Source: Gammaproteobacteria bacterium | GTDB lineage: Bacteria; Pseudomonadota; Gammaproteobacteria; Ga0077536 | Reading direction: 5' to 3' | NCBI GenBank assembly: GCA_024235015.1 | Contig: JACKNG010000003.1 | Span: 496,001-560,000, forward strand | DNA length: 64,000 bases | Part shown: piece after piece, positions 51,909 to 59,981 of the stretch | Layout: each line of letters begins with the position of its first letter | How positions within the stretch are numbered: the stretch's first letter is position 1 | Translations under genes and position numbers: made by a program | The notes under the pieces: generated by a model | What the model saw: the letters and a program-made list of their open reading frames with translations, nothing else | The model's database searches: none | Told to the model about the DNA's origin: nothing

Positions 51909-53003
51909 ATGCAAATCGGCTTCCAACTGCTCTGCCAGAGCTGGGGTTACGACCCCTCCGTCACCGATCACCAGGTCTACGACGAGGAGATGCGCCTGGC
52001 GCTGCGCGCCGACGAACTCGGCTACGACCTCATCGGCATCGTCGAGCATCATTTCGAGGATTATTCCTTCTGCCCCGACAACTTCGTCTACCTGGCCAAC
52101 CTGGCCGGCCGCACGAAGCAGGCGAAGCTCCTGACCGCTGCCGTCATCGTGCCGTGGAACCAGCCCCTGCGGGTGGCCGAGAAGGCCGCCCTGCTCGACG
52201 AACTCTCCGGCGGACGCCTCATCCTCGGCCTCGGCCGCGGCCTGTCGCGGCGCGAGTACAACCAGTTCGGCATTTCCATGGACGACTCGCGCGAGCTGTT
52301 CGACGAAGCCACCCCGATGATCCTGAAGGCGCTGGAGAGCGGCGTGATGGAGGCCCACGAGGGCAAGCACTTCAAGCAGCCGGAAGCCGTCATCCGGCCG
52401 CGCCCGACGAAGAGCTTCAAGGGCCGCCTGGTGCAGGTCGCGATGTCCAGCGACTCGGTCATCGAGGCCGCCGTGCATCGCGCCAAGATCATGCAGTTCA
52501 CCTACAAGCCGCTCGAGGTGCACCGCCAGGAGATCGACACCTACGCCGCCGAGTACCGCCGCCTGCACGGCGAAGCGCCGCCGGTGCCCTTCTTCACCGA
52601 TCTCTCGGTGGTCGATCGCGATGCCGGCCGTGCCGCCGACAACGCACGCAAGCACATCATCGGCTACCTGCACAGCGTGATGCACCACTACGAGATGATG
52701 GGCGAGCACTACGCCAACACCCAGGGCTATGCCGACTACGGCGAGAGCGCCGCGGCGATGCGCGAAGCCGGCCTCGAGAACGTCGCCGAGATGTACCTCG
52801 CCACCCAGGTCCACGGCACGCCGCAGCAGGTCCTCGACATGGTCGAACAGCGCCGCCAGATCGTCGGTGACTTCGACATGCTGACCTGCTTCCGCTTCGC
52901 CGGCATGCCCTTCGACTGCGCCATGCGCTCGCTCGAGGTCTTCGCCAGCGACTGCATGCCCGAGCTGCGCAACCTCGGCATGGCCGAGACGCGCGCCGCC
53001 TGA
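51909..53003 (+). CDS. LLM-class flavin-dependent oxidoreductase
   Basis: Predicted 364 residues, luciferase-like fold: GYDLIGIVEHHFEDYSFCPDN, LLDELSGGRLILGLGRGLSRREY and a C-terminal GTPQQVLDMVEQRRQ typical of the family. Third LLM paralog of the window, closer in layout to the 44859 gene than to the one at 32658. The substrate is unknown. GAGGGGAC lies just before the ATG. Divergent from the antiporter; DUF3127 gene 72 bp downstream. Confidence 0.88.
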   Translation: MQIGFQLLCQSWGYDPSVTDHQVYDEEMRLALRADELGYDLIGIVEHHFEDYSFCPDNFVYLANLAGRTKQAKLLTAAVIVPWNQPLRVAEKAALLDELSGGRLILGLGRGLSRREYNQFGISMDDSRELFDEATPMILKALESGVMEAHEGKHFKQPEAVIRPRPTKSFKGRLVQVAMSSDSVIEAAVHRAKIMQFTYKPLEVHRQEIDTYAAEYRRLHGEAPPVPFFTDLSVVDRDAGRAADNARKHIIGYLHSVMHHYEMMGEHYANTQGYADYGESAAAMREAGLENVAEMYLATQVHGTPQQVLDMVEQRRQIVGDFDMLTCFRFAGMPFDCAMRSLEVFASDCMPELRNLGMAETRAA

Positions 53004-53075
53004 AGCCATCACGGGCCGGTCGCGCCACCTACGCACGACCGGCCCCCGTCCCCACCGAGCCGTAAATCCAGCCCC

Positions 53076-53447
53076 ATGAGCATGACCACCAGCGGACGGC
53101 TGCACGCCGTCTTCGAGACCAAGCAGATCACCGAGCGATTCCAGAAGCGCGAATTCGTGCTCGAGATCGCCGAGAACCCCAACTACCCGCAATACGTCGC
53201 TTTCGAGCTGACCGGCGATCGCGTCGGCGAGATCGAGCAGTTCCGCGTCGGCGACACCGTCGAAGTCGACTTCAGCCTGCGCGGCCGCGAATGGACCAGC
53301 CGCCAGGGCGAAGTGCGCTACTTCAACAGCCTCGACGTACGCGCGCTGCGCGGCCAGGGCAGCGGCGGCGGCCAGGCGCGGGCCGCCGAGGATCCGCCGG
53401 CCGACGACGAACCGCCGCCCTTCACCGACGACGACGTGCCGTTCTGA
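53076..53447 (+). CDS. DUF3127 (OB-fold-like) protein with SSB-like C-terminal tip
   Basis: Predicted 123 residues. The N-terminal ~85 residues match the DUF3127 pattern (VFETKQITERFQKREFVLEI, YVAFELTGDRV, GDTVEVDFSLRGREW). The tail is a Gly/Ala-rich linker then very acidic, ending FTDDDVPF. That end mimics the DDDIPF tip through which single-stranded DNA-binding proteins recruit repair enzymes. So a nucleic-acid-related role is likely, though DUF3127 function is not established. Confidence 0.85.
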   Translation: MSMTTSGRLHAVFETKQITERFQKREFVLEIAENPNYPQYVAFELTGDRVGEIEQFRVGDTVEVDFSLRGREWTSRQGEVRYFNSLDVRALRGQGSGGGQARAAEDPPADDEPPPFTDDDVPF

Positions 53448-53636
53448 AGCGGCGGCCGGGCGCCGGCAGCCGCCGCGCCCGATCTCGACCAAGCGCCGCC
53501 GCGGCGTCCATGCCGCGGCTCTACACGGTGGCCCTCGTGCACCGCACATCCGCCTGAGGCCTCCCAGCGCCGTCGTTTACCATGGCGGCGGCACCCGCAT
53601 CCCCCGCCGCCGGCTCGCCGAGCCCCCGCCGCCGCG

Positions 53637-53670
53637 CTTAACAAGCGCTTAACCCGCCCCCCCCTAGCGT
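53637..53670 (+). promoter_or_regulatory. Two-component response-regulator box and -10 before the PepSY-like gene
   Basis: CTTAAC at 53637-53642 and 53648-53653 (direct repeat, 11-bp period, N5 spacer), then TAGCGT at 53665-53670 as a -10, 28 bp after the first half-site. The layout is that of PmrA/QseB-type OmpR-family activators. The same arrangement precedes the response regulator gene at 59982. Confidence 0.55.
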
Positions 53671-53720
53671 GACCAGCGGCCGCTCATTCCGGCCCATCAC
53701 CAACCGGGAGGACCAGGGAC

Positions 53721-54080
53721 ATGACCATTCGATCGACCATGCCCGTGCACCGGCGCACGCGGCGCCTCGCGCAGCGCGGCCCCGAGCAGCGCCGCGCCGG
53801 TTTGATTGCAGGCCTCCTCGCCTGCGCCATCTGTGCACCCAGTGCCAACGCCGAATGCGACGAGCGCGATCTCGCGCTGAGAGACGTGCCTGCGCCGGTC
53901 ATGGCCGCCGGCCATGGCACGGTCGCGGGATTTAGCGCCGAATCGGCGGCTCTGATCACAGGCGACCGTGGCCCGATCTACGAACTCGAAGGCGCAGTCG
54001 GCGGAGTCCCTGTCGAGTTGCGTTTCGCCGCCGACGGCACCCTGTTGGGCATCGACGGTGACGACGATTCGGACGATTGA
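53721..54080 (+). CDS. Small exported PepSY-like protein
   Basis: Predicted 119 residues. The N-terminus is long and Arg-rich, then hydrophobic AGLIAGLLACAICAPSANA as signal peptide. The mature part is acidic with a single PepSY-like pattern (PIYELEGAVGGVPVELRFAADGTLLGID) and a terminal DDDSDD run. Such proteins are often targets of QseBC/PmrAB-type systems. Its promoter carries a CTTAAC direct repeat. A start further inside (MPVHRR, 7 codons on) is possible. Same strand as and 57 bp before the glycosyltransferase gene, so it may head that operon. Confidence 0.7.
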   Translation: MTIRSTMPVHRRTRRLAQRGPEQRRAGLIAGLLACAICAPSANAECDERDLALRDVPAPVMAAGHGTVAGFSAESAALITGDRGPIYELEGAVGGVPVELRFAADGTLLGIDGDDDSDD

Positions 54081-54137
54081 GGCGTGTCGCGCGGCACGGC
54101 CGCGGCGCGACATCGAGCCATCCCGCGCGGACCGGTG

Positions 54138-55184
54138 ATGCGTGTCACCCAGATCATGCTGGCGGCCGGATTCGGCGGTGCCGAGCGCCACTTTGTCGAC
54201 ATCAGTCGAGCCCTGGCCGCATCCGGGGTCGTCGTGCAGGCCATCTGCCATCCCGGCTTCACCCGGCGCGACGCGCTCGAAGGCATCGACGGCATCACCG
54301 TCTGCCCGATCCGCGTACCCGGTAGCTGGGATCGCACCGCGGTTTGGCGCATCGCGCGCAGACTCGACACCTTCCGGCCCGACCTCGTACACACGCACCT
54401 GTCCCGCGCCGGTCTGCTCGGCGGCGCGGCTGCCCACGCGCGCGCGCTACCGGTCATCGCCAATTTGCATACCAACATCAAGCTGAAACGCTACCGTCAT
54501 GTGGAGCGTTTCGTCGCCGCAACCGTGCAACAGGTCGGTTACCTGCGCGAGCGAGGCATCGACGGCGACCGTATCGTGCGCATACCGCATTTCACCTTCG
54601 CCAATACCGCACCGGAACGCCCCCCGCAAGGCGAACCGACCTTCGTAGCGTTGGGGCGCTTCGTACCCAAGAAGGGCTTCGACGTGCTGCTCGACGCCCT
54701 GGCACGGCTGCTCACCGCCGGCATACGCTGTCGCCTGGTCCTCGCCGGCGACGGCCCCGAACGTCCCGCCCTGCAGGAACGTGCCGACCGCCTGGGGATC
54801 GCCGCCCATGTCAGCCTGCCGGGGTGGGTTAACGACCCGGCAGCAGCGTTCTCGCAGACCGACATCTTCGTGCTGCCGTCGCTGCGCGAACCGTTTGGCA
54901 TCGTGCTCCTGGAGGCGATGGCGGCACGCCTGCCGATCGTGGCGACCCGCACCGAGGGCCCACTCGAGATCCTCGACGACGACGCCGCCTACCTGGTCGC
55001 GCCCGGACAGGCCGTGGCGCTTGCCCGTGCCATGCAGGACGCGGCCAGCGACTGGCCCGAGCGCACTGCCCGGGCGCGGCGCGCACACGGATTGCTCACG
55101 GCGAAATACACCGCCGATGTCGTCATCCCGCGCTACCTGGACACCTACCGCGAGGTCGCCGGGATGTCCTGCCGGCGGCGGTGA
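54138..55184 (+). CDS. GT4-type glycosyltransferase (group 1)
   Basis: Predicted 348 residues, GT-B fold. N-terminal acceptor domain begins MRVTQIMLAAGFGGAERHFVDI; the C-terminal donor domain has FVALGRFVPKKGFDVLLDAL, VLAGDGPERP, VSLPGWVNDPAA and the E-x7-E motif REPFGIVLLEAMAARLPIVA. It resembles WaaG/lipopolysaccharide-type transferases. ATG at 54138 matches the conserved N-terminus; a GTG 18 codons earlier is less likely. Followed by the glycan genes at 55290 and 56588. Confidence 0.9.
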   Translation: MRVTQIMLAAGFGGAERHFVDISRALAASGVVVQAICHPGFTRRDALEGIDGITVCPIRVPGSWDRTAVWRIARRLDTFRPDLVHTHLSRAGLLGGAAAHARALPVIANLHTNIKLKRYRHVERFVAATVQQVGYLRERGIDGDRIVRIPHFTFANTAPERPPQGEPTFVALGRFVPKKGFDVLLDALARLLTAGIRCRLVLAGDGPERPALQERADRLGIAAHVSLPGWVNDPAAAFSQTDIFVLPSLREPFGIVLLEAMAARLPIVATRTEGPLEILDDDAAYLVAPGQAVALARAMQDAASDWPERTARARRAHGLLTAKYTADVVIPRYLDTYREVAGMSCRRR

Positions 55185-55289
55185 GCGGCACCTGCCGATG
55201 CGTATGCAACTACCGCTTCAGCCCACCCGTCGTCACGACGACCCCATCCACGGCGACGCCCGCGTCGCCCCCAGCGAGGCTGCCGAATC

Positions 55290-56591
55290 ATGACCGTACC
55301 CCTGCCGACCGTCTCCCTGCGCAGCGACGCGGGCCACCTGCACGCGGGCGCCCCGGCCGCAGCCGCACCTGGCGCCATCGGTCAAGCGCCACGCCTGTCC
55401 CCCGCCGCGGTGCGCCGACCGACCGTCGGCGTACTGTTCAACCACGACGCCCTGCACCAGGTCTCGCACGTCGCGCCCGTGATCACCGGCCTGCGCGAGG
55501 TCGCACCCGACATCGAGGTCACCGCCCTGACCTCTTCGCCGCAACAGCAACGCGCAGTGACGGCGATCGTCGGCCGCCCGGATGACGCTGGCCTGCATTT
55601 CGCCCTGCTCGACATCCCCGGGCGCGTGTCATCCTGGCTGAGCCTGTTGAACACCTTCGCGCCGGCACGCCGGCTCTACATCCTCAAGCGCTACCACGCA
55701 CTGCTGTCCCGATTCGATTGCCTGCTGGTACCTGAGACCACCAGCATCCGGCTCAAGACGTGGTTCGGGGTCGCCAATACCCGCCTCGTCCTGCTACCAC
55801 ACGGCGCGGGCGACCGAGCCATCGGCTTCGGGCGCGAGATCCGTCACTTCGATCACGTGCTGGTCGCCGGCACCAAGATCCGCCAGCGCATGCTCGATTG
55901 CGGCGTCGTCGACGAAGCTGGATCGACCATCGTCGGCTACCCGAAGTTCGACCTGATCGACGCGCGTGCGCGCGCGCCCCTGTTCGACAACGACGCGATG
56001 ACCGTGCTCTACAATCCCCACTTCGACCCCGACCTGTCCTCCTGGTATGACCACGGCCTGCGGGTTCTGGACTACTTTGCCGACAACCCGCAGTACAACC
56101 TGGTCTTCGCACCGCACGTGATGCTCTACCGGCGACGCCTGCACGTATCGATGGCGTCCGGGCGGGTCCGGGCCATGCGTCCGCTGCCAACGCGATTCCT
56201 CATGGCACCGAACATCCGCGTCGATCTCGGCAGCGAGAACTGCGTAAACATGCGTTACACCCTGGGCGCAGACTTCTACCTCGGTGACGTGTCCAGCCAG
56301 GTCTACGAATTCCTGTTCGAGCCACGCCCGTGCGCGTTCATCAACAGCCACGCGGCACGATGGGAGCAGGATCCCAACTACCGACACTGGCACAATGGTC
56401 CGGTCATCGACGACGTTGCAGAACTCGACGCGGTCCTGCGCAGCGGTGTCGTGGGGCACGCCGGCTACCGCGCCCACCAGCGAGCGGCGTTCGCCGAGAC
56501 CTTCGACATCTCGACTACGCCGTCGGCGACCCGTGCCGCACGCGCCATCGCTGCGCTCCTCACCGACGAGAACCGAGCCGCAGTACGATGA
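55290..56591 (+). CDS. CDP-glycerol glycerophosphotransferase/TagB-like protein
   Basis: Predicted 433 residues, GT-B-like. Motifs resembling the TagB/TagF superfamily: VLLPHGAGDRAIGF (substrate-side His), LVAGTKIRQRML, VGYPKFDLID, VLYNPHF, FAPHVMLYRRR and the donor-side ADFYLGDVSSQVYEFLF (D-x-SS pattern). It lacks a membrane anchor. Likely adds a glycerol-phosphate- or sugar-type unit to a surface glycan; the exact substrate is unknown. Its stop overlaps the next start (ATGA), showing coupling. Confidence 0.75.
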   Translation: MTVPLPTVSLRSDAGHLHAGAPAAAAPGAIGQAPRLSPAAVRRPTVGVLFNHDALHQVSHVAPVITGLREVAPDIEVTALTSSPQQQRAVTAIVGRPDDAGLHFALLDIPGRVSSWLSLLNTFAPARRLYILKRYHALLSRFDCLLVPETTSIRLKTWFGVANTRLVLLPHGAGDRAIGFGREIRHFDHVLVAGTKIRQRMLDCGVVDEAGSTIVGYPKFDLIDARARAPLFDNDAMTVLYNPHFDPDLSSWYDHGLRVLDYFADNPQYNLVFAPHVMLYRRRLHVSMASGRVRAMRPLPTRFLMAPNIRVDLGSENCVNMRYTLGADFYLGDVSSQVYEFLFEPRPCAFINSHAARWEQDPNYRHWHNGPVIDDVAELDAVLRSGVVGHAGYRAHQRAAFAETFDISTTPSATRAARAIAALLTDENRAAVR

Positions 56592-57991
56592 TGCGGTTCA
56601 GGCCGCGGCCGGCCACGCTGATCCTGCCGGTCGAAAACCAGGTGCGGGAGTTCGATGCAAAGCTCCTGCTCGGATGCGTCGCCGCGGAACGCGGCTATCC
56701 CGTGCTTATCGGCTCGCAGCCCTACGTCTTCCGCTCCCTGCCTCACCTGCCGCCGGGTGTCGTCCTCGCCAAGAGCATGCGCGCAGTCAACGGCATGACC
56801 TACAGCCTGATTCGGGCCTCCGGGCACGACCTCGTCGCCTGTGACGAGGAGGCGCTGGTGCGCTTCGATTCCCCCGAGTATTTCGCCTGGCGATATTCAC
56901 AGCGCAGCTTTCGCGCGATCACGCGGTTCTTCGCCTGGGGCGAGGACGACGCTGCAATGTTCACGCGCTACGACGGTTACACCGGCGCACCGATCCACGT
57001 CACGGGCAATCCCCGCATGGATCTCCTGCGCCCGGATCTGCGGGCGATCTTCGACGACGAGGTCACGGCGCTGCGGCGACGCTTCGGGCGCTTCGTGCTC
57101 GTGAACACGAACTTTTCCTTCGTCAATCATTTCACGCCGGGACAAAATCTCGTCCTGCCGGCCGCCGCAGGCGTGCGAGTCGGTCGCAGCGGGCGTGGCC
57201 TCAGTGTCGAATTCGCCACCGGCATGGCCGCCCACCAGGAAACCATTTTCGCCGCCTTCCGGCGTGCACTGCCGCGTCTCGCTGCGGCCTTTCCGCGCAC
57301 GACCTTCGTTCTGCGCCCGCATCCTTCGGAAAGCAAGGCGCCGTGGAGCGCGTTGCTGGCCGGCCAGCCCACCGTCCATGTCGTACAGGAAGGTAACGTG
57401 GTGCCGTGGTTGATGGCGAGCCAGTGCGTCGTCCACAACGGTTGCACGACCGCGGTCGAAGCAAACCTGCTCGGCACGCCGACGATCGCATTCATGCCGA
57501 TCACCGCACAGCGCTTCGATTACCACCTGCCCAACTCGCTCAGCCTCCGCGTCCACGATGAAGACGCGCTCGAGGCGATGCTGGACGACGTCCTGCAGGG
57601 TCGGCGCATGGCGCCGGACGCAGCACGTCAGGCGCGCCGCCTGCAACACCACCTCGCCCCGCTCGACGGCCCCCTCGCCGCCGACCGCATCGTCGACGCA
57701 CTCGACGCCGCCGGTTATCGCCAACACTCACCACGACCAGCGACGGGGCCACGCGCACTCTACGGCCAGCTCGGTTTCGCCCTGCGCAACCAGATTCACG
57801 CCTGGAAGATGGCGCGCCGTCACCATCGTCTCGGTAGCACCGCGCACGCGCATCATTTTCCCACCCTCGCGCCGCCGGACATCGACCGCCGGGTGCGCGC
57901 CATGGCACAGCGGCTCGATCGCTTCGGCGACATCGCCTGCGTGCAGCTGTCGCAACACGTCTTCGCGTTGACACGCCTCTCGCAGGCATGA
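56588..57991 (+). CDS. Surface carbohydrate biosynthesis protein
   Basis: Predicted 467 residues. Typical of the surface carbohydrate biosynthesis family: N-terminal ATLILPVENQVREFDAKLLLGCVAAERGYPVLIG, then TGNPRMDLLRP, VLRPHPSES and VHNGCTTAVEANLLGTP. The HPSE and NGCTTAVEA motifs suggest a GT-B-type transferase related to TagB/NeuC-like folds. The ATG at 56588 overlaps the previous stop; the longer open frame upstream is not coding. Ends 29 bp from the convergent GT2-like gene, with a hairpin between. Confidence 0.82.
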   Translation: MMRFRPRPATLILPVENQVREFDAKLLLGCVAAERGYPVLIGSQPYVFRSLPHLPPGVVLAKSMRAVNGMTYSLIRASGHDLVACDEEALVRFDSPEYFAWRYSQRSFRAITRFFAWGEDDAAMFTRYDGYTGAPIHVTGNPRMDLLRPDLRAIFDDEVTALRRRFGRFVLVNTNFSFVNHFTPGQNLVLPAAAGVRVGRSGRGLSVEFATGMAAHQETIFAAFRRALPRLAAAFPRTTFVLRPHPSESKAPWSALLAGQPTVHVVQEGNVVPWLMASQCVVHNGCTTAVEANLLGTPTIAFMPITAQRFDYHLPNSLSLRVHDEDALEAMLDDVLQGRRMAPDAARQARRLQHHLAPLDGPLAADRIVDALDAAGYRQHSPRPATGPRALYGQLGFALRNQIHAWKMARRHHRLGSTAHAHHFPTLAPPDIDRRVRAMAQRLDRFGDIACVQLSQHVFALTRLSQA

Positions 57992-57992
57992 A

Positions 57993-58009
57993 CGGCGCCA
58001 CCGGCGCCG
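57993..58009. terminator. Perfect 7-bp hairpin between convergent genes
   Basis: CGGCGCC pairs with GGCGCCG around ACC in the 29-bp gap between two convergent stops (57991 and 58021). No T-tract; a bidirectional stop is plausible. Confidence 0.45.
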
Positions 58010-58020
58010 GCTGCCTGGGC

Positions 58021-58968
58021 TCAGTCGCGGTTCGCGGTGACCAGGCGCGCCAGGGCCCGCGCCGGCGCCTCGCGCGTCTCCACGATACCCACGCGCTGCA
58101 GCAGCGCGAGATCCGCGCGTCCGAACGACAGGCGACGATACTCGGCCGCGACCGCGGCAGGGTCGGCGAGTTCTGCCCAGCGCCGCCACAGCGCACCGAC
58201 CTTCAGGCGCGGGGCGCCGCCGTGCAGCAGGCGGCGGTAGAGTTCGACGCTGCGCGCAAATTGCGCAAACGAACGGATCGGGTAGTGATAGATGGTCAGG
58301 CCGCTCGCGCGCGGCACGGCGCGCCAGTGGAAGGTGTGCAGCGCGGAATGGTTGCCCTGGCCGACGCGCAACAAACCGCGCGGGTCGACCATGCACTTGT
58401 CGCGCATGGCGAGCAGTCCCACGCTGATCTCACTCGCCTCGAGCTGGCTCCGGCGGCTGAAGGCGACGGGATTGACGACGCAGTGCATTGCCCGGTGAAA
58501 CGGCGCCGCGGCCGGCACCAGCATGTTGAGCCGTTCGCAGGACACGAGTGCCTGCGCCGGATCGAACGCGGCGGCGAACGTGCCACCGTCTTCGGGCATC
58601 CAGAACTCGTCGGCGTCGGCCAGCACGACGAGGTCCGCGCCGAGACGGGCATACGCCAGCAGCGCACCCTCGGTCATCCAGCGCGATTGTCGAAAGCGAT
58701 CGTCCACCCGCCGCTGCAGCACGATGTCGTACTCGGTCGCGAGGCCCTGCACGATCTCGTAGGTCCCATCGGCCGAATCGTTGTCGATGACGACGAAGGC
58801 GGCGATTCCGCGACTGGCGTGAAAGCGAATGTTGAGTGCGATGACGTCATGCTCGTCGCGGACCAGCATGACCATCACCACGCGGGGTTCACGGCGTCGC
58901 CGCACGGCCAACCTGCGATGGGCAACGATGCCGCGAAGTGTCAACGCAACTCGCTCGAATGCATGCAT
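58021..58968 (-). CDS. GT2/GT92-like glycosyltransferase
   Basis: Predicted 315 residues. The N-terminal domain is a GT-A type: RVVMVMLVRDEHDVIALNIRFH, FVVIDNDSADGTYEIV and the metal-binding DxD in LADADEFWMP. The middle has FHWRAVPRASGLTIYHYPIRS, as in the family that often follows Glyco_tranf_2_4. Probably adds a sugar to a surface glycan encoded with the convergent cluster 54138-57991. ATG at 58968 (MHAFERVAL). Lies 62 bp downstream of the OMP gene, on the same strand. Confidence 0.85.
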   Translation of the reverse strand: MHAFERVALTLRGIVAHRRLAVRRRREPRVVMVMLVRDEHDVIALNIRFHASRGIAAFVVIDNDSADGTYEIVQGLATEYDIVLQRRVDDRFRQSRWMTEGALLAYARLGADLVVLADADEFWMPEDGGTFAAAFDPAQALVSCERLNMLVPAAAPFHRAMHCVVNPVAFSRRSQLEASEISVGLLAMRDKCMVDPRGLLRVGQGNHSALHTFHWRAVPRASGLTIYHYPIRSFAQFARSVELYRRLLHGGAPRLKVGALWRRWAELADPAAVAAEYRRLSFGRADLALLQRVGIVETREAPARALARLVTANRD

Positions 58969-59030
58969 GGCGTGTCCCCGGGGCCGTGCCGTGGGGCGGG
59001 CGAGGCCGCAGTCGACCCCGCCCGCGCCGC

Positions 59031-59678
59031 TCAGAACCGGTAGCGAATGCCGAGGTTCATGCTCAGGGCGTCGACGCCGGTCTCGCCGTGGGCGCCTGCC
59101 GGCAGGGCGCCGGCCGTGACGGTCAGGTTCGCAGGCTCGTCGGCGAGCAGGTAGCGCACGTCGCTGAACAACTCGATTCGATCGGACAACAGGTAGGTGA
59201 GGCCGGCGCTGGCTTCGCCGGCGAACACCGCCGTGGACCGCCCGTAGAGCAGTGCGCCTGCACCATCGGCCGGATCGGCTTCGCTGATCACGGTGCCCAG
59301 GCCGAGGCCCAGGTAGGGCCGCCACCGCGGCCAGGCGACGAACTTGAAGTCGTAGAGGCCGCGGGCCATGACGGTGTAGACGTTCATGTCCGCCCGGTAG
59401 GCCACGGCACCGGGCACGCGGTCGTTTTCGAGGTCCGTTTCGAGGTAGCTGAAATCCAGTTCGCCGCGCCAGTTGCCGCGGGCGCTTTCGTCGAAGCGGT
59501 AGCCCAGTGCTCCGCCAACCCTGGCCGCGTCCTCGGCGTCGAATGACCTCGCGTTGTCGTCTTCTTCGTCGAACAGGGTGTAGCCACCGTAGATGCCGCC
59601 GTACCAGCCAGCCGCCGCGACCACGGGGGAACATGCAAGGAGAGACAGGAGCGCGAGCGCTCGGGACTTGGTGTTCAA
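59031..59678 (-). CDS. Outer-membrane beta-barrel protein (OmpA/OprF-N-like)
   Basis: Predicted 215 residues: signal peptide (RALALLSLLACSPVVAAA), then an eight-strand-like barrel (GWYGGIYGGYTLF, VGGALGYRF, RPYLGLGLGTVI, FAGEASAGLTYLL, RIELFSDVRYLL) ending in GIRYRF with a C-terminal Phe, the barrel-assembly signal. TTG is the start: GGAGG lies 7 nt upstream and no ATG fits. It is divergent from the response regulator gene at 59982 and may be its target. Confidence 0.87.
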   Translation of the reverse strand: MNTKSRALALLSLLACSPVVAAAGWYGGIYGGYTLFDEEDDNARSFDAEDAARVGGALGYRFDESARGNWRGELDFSYLETDLENDRVPGAVAYRADMNVYTVMARGLYDFKFVAWPRWRPYLGLGLGTVISEADPADGAGALLYGRSTAVFAGEASAGLTYLLSDRIELFSDVRYLLADEPANLTVTAGALPAGAHGETGVDALSMNLGIRYRF

Positions 59679-59981
59679 TGATTCGCCTCCGCGATTGGAA
59701 CAGCCCCGTATTGTTCACGTCTGGCATTAGTCGGATGTTAGCCACCGGCGCGGCGCGTACCGGGGACGCGTACGTGATCCCGCACCGATCGCGATGAACG
59801 ACGGGGAAGACGCATGCCAGGGTTCTTCGACGTCGGGCACGGTTGCGGTCGGGACGGGTTGAATCGCTCGCTCTTAACGAACCGCTTACCGAGGACGGGT
59901 TAGAGTGCGCGCCACCTGCAGGCCTTTCCCGTGCGCGTCGTCGCGGTGCTGCCTGCCCTTGCTGACGGATGACCGAAACGC
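59679..59981. other. Divergent control region between OMP and two-component operon
   Basis: 303 bp without a gene. It holds the CTTAAC/CTTACC response-regulator box and a -10 for the rightward operon (59873-59906) and, nearer the OMP gene, a looser minus-strand pair GCTAAC-N5-ACTAAT (59726-59742) that could serve the leftward gene. No other feature is evident. Confidence 0.45.
59873..59906 (+). promoter_or_regulatory. Response-regulator box and -10 before the two-component operon
   Basis: CTTAAC at 59873-59878 and CTTACC at 59885-59890 (N6 spacer), then TAGAGT at 59901-59906, again 28 bp after the first half-site. The match to the promoter at 53637 suggests autoregulation by the encoded OmpR-type regulator. 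Confidence 0.5.
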
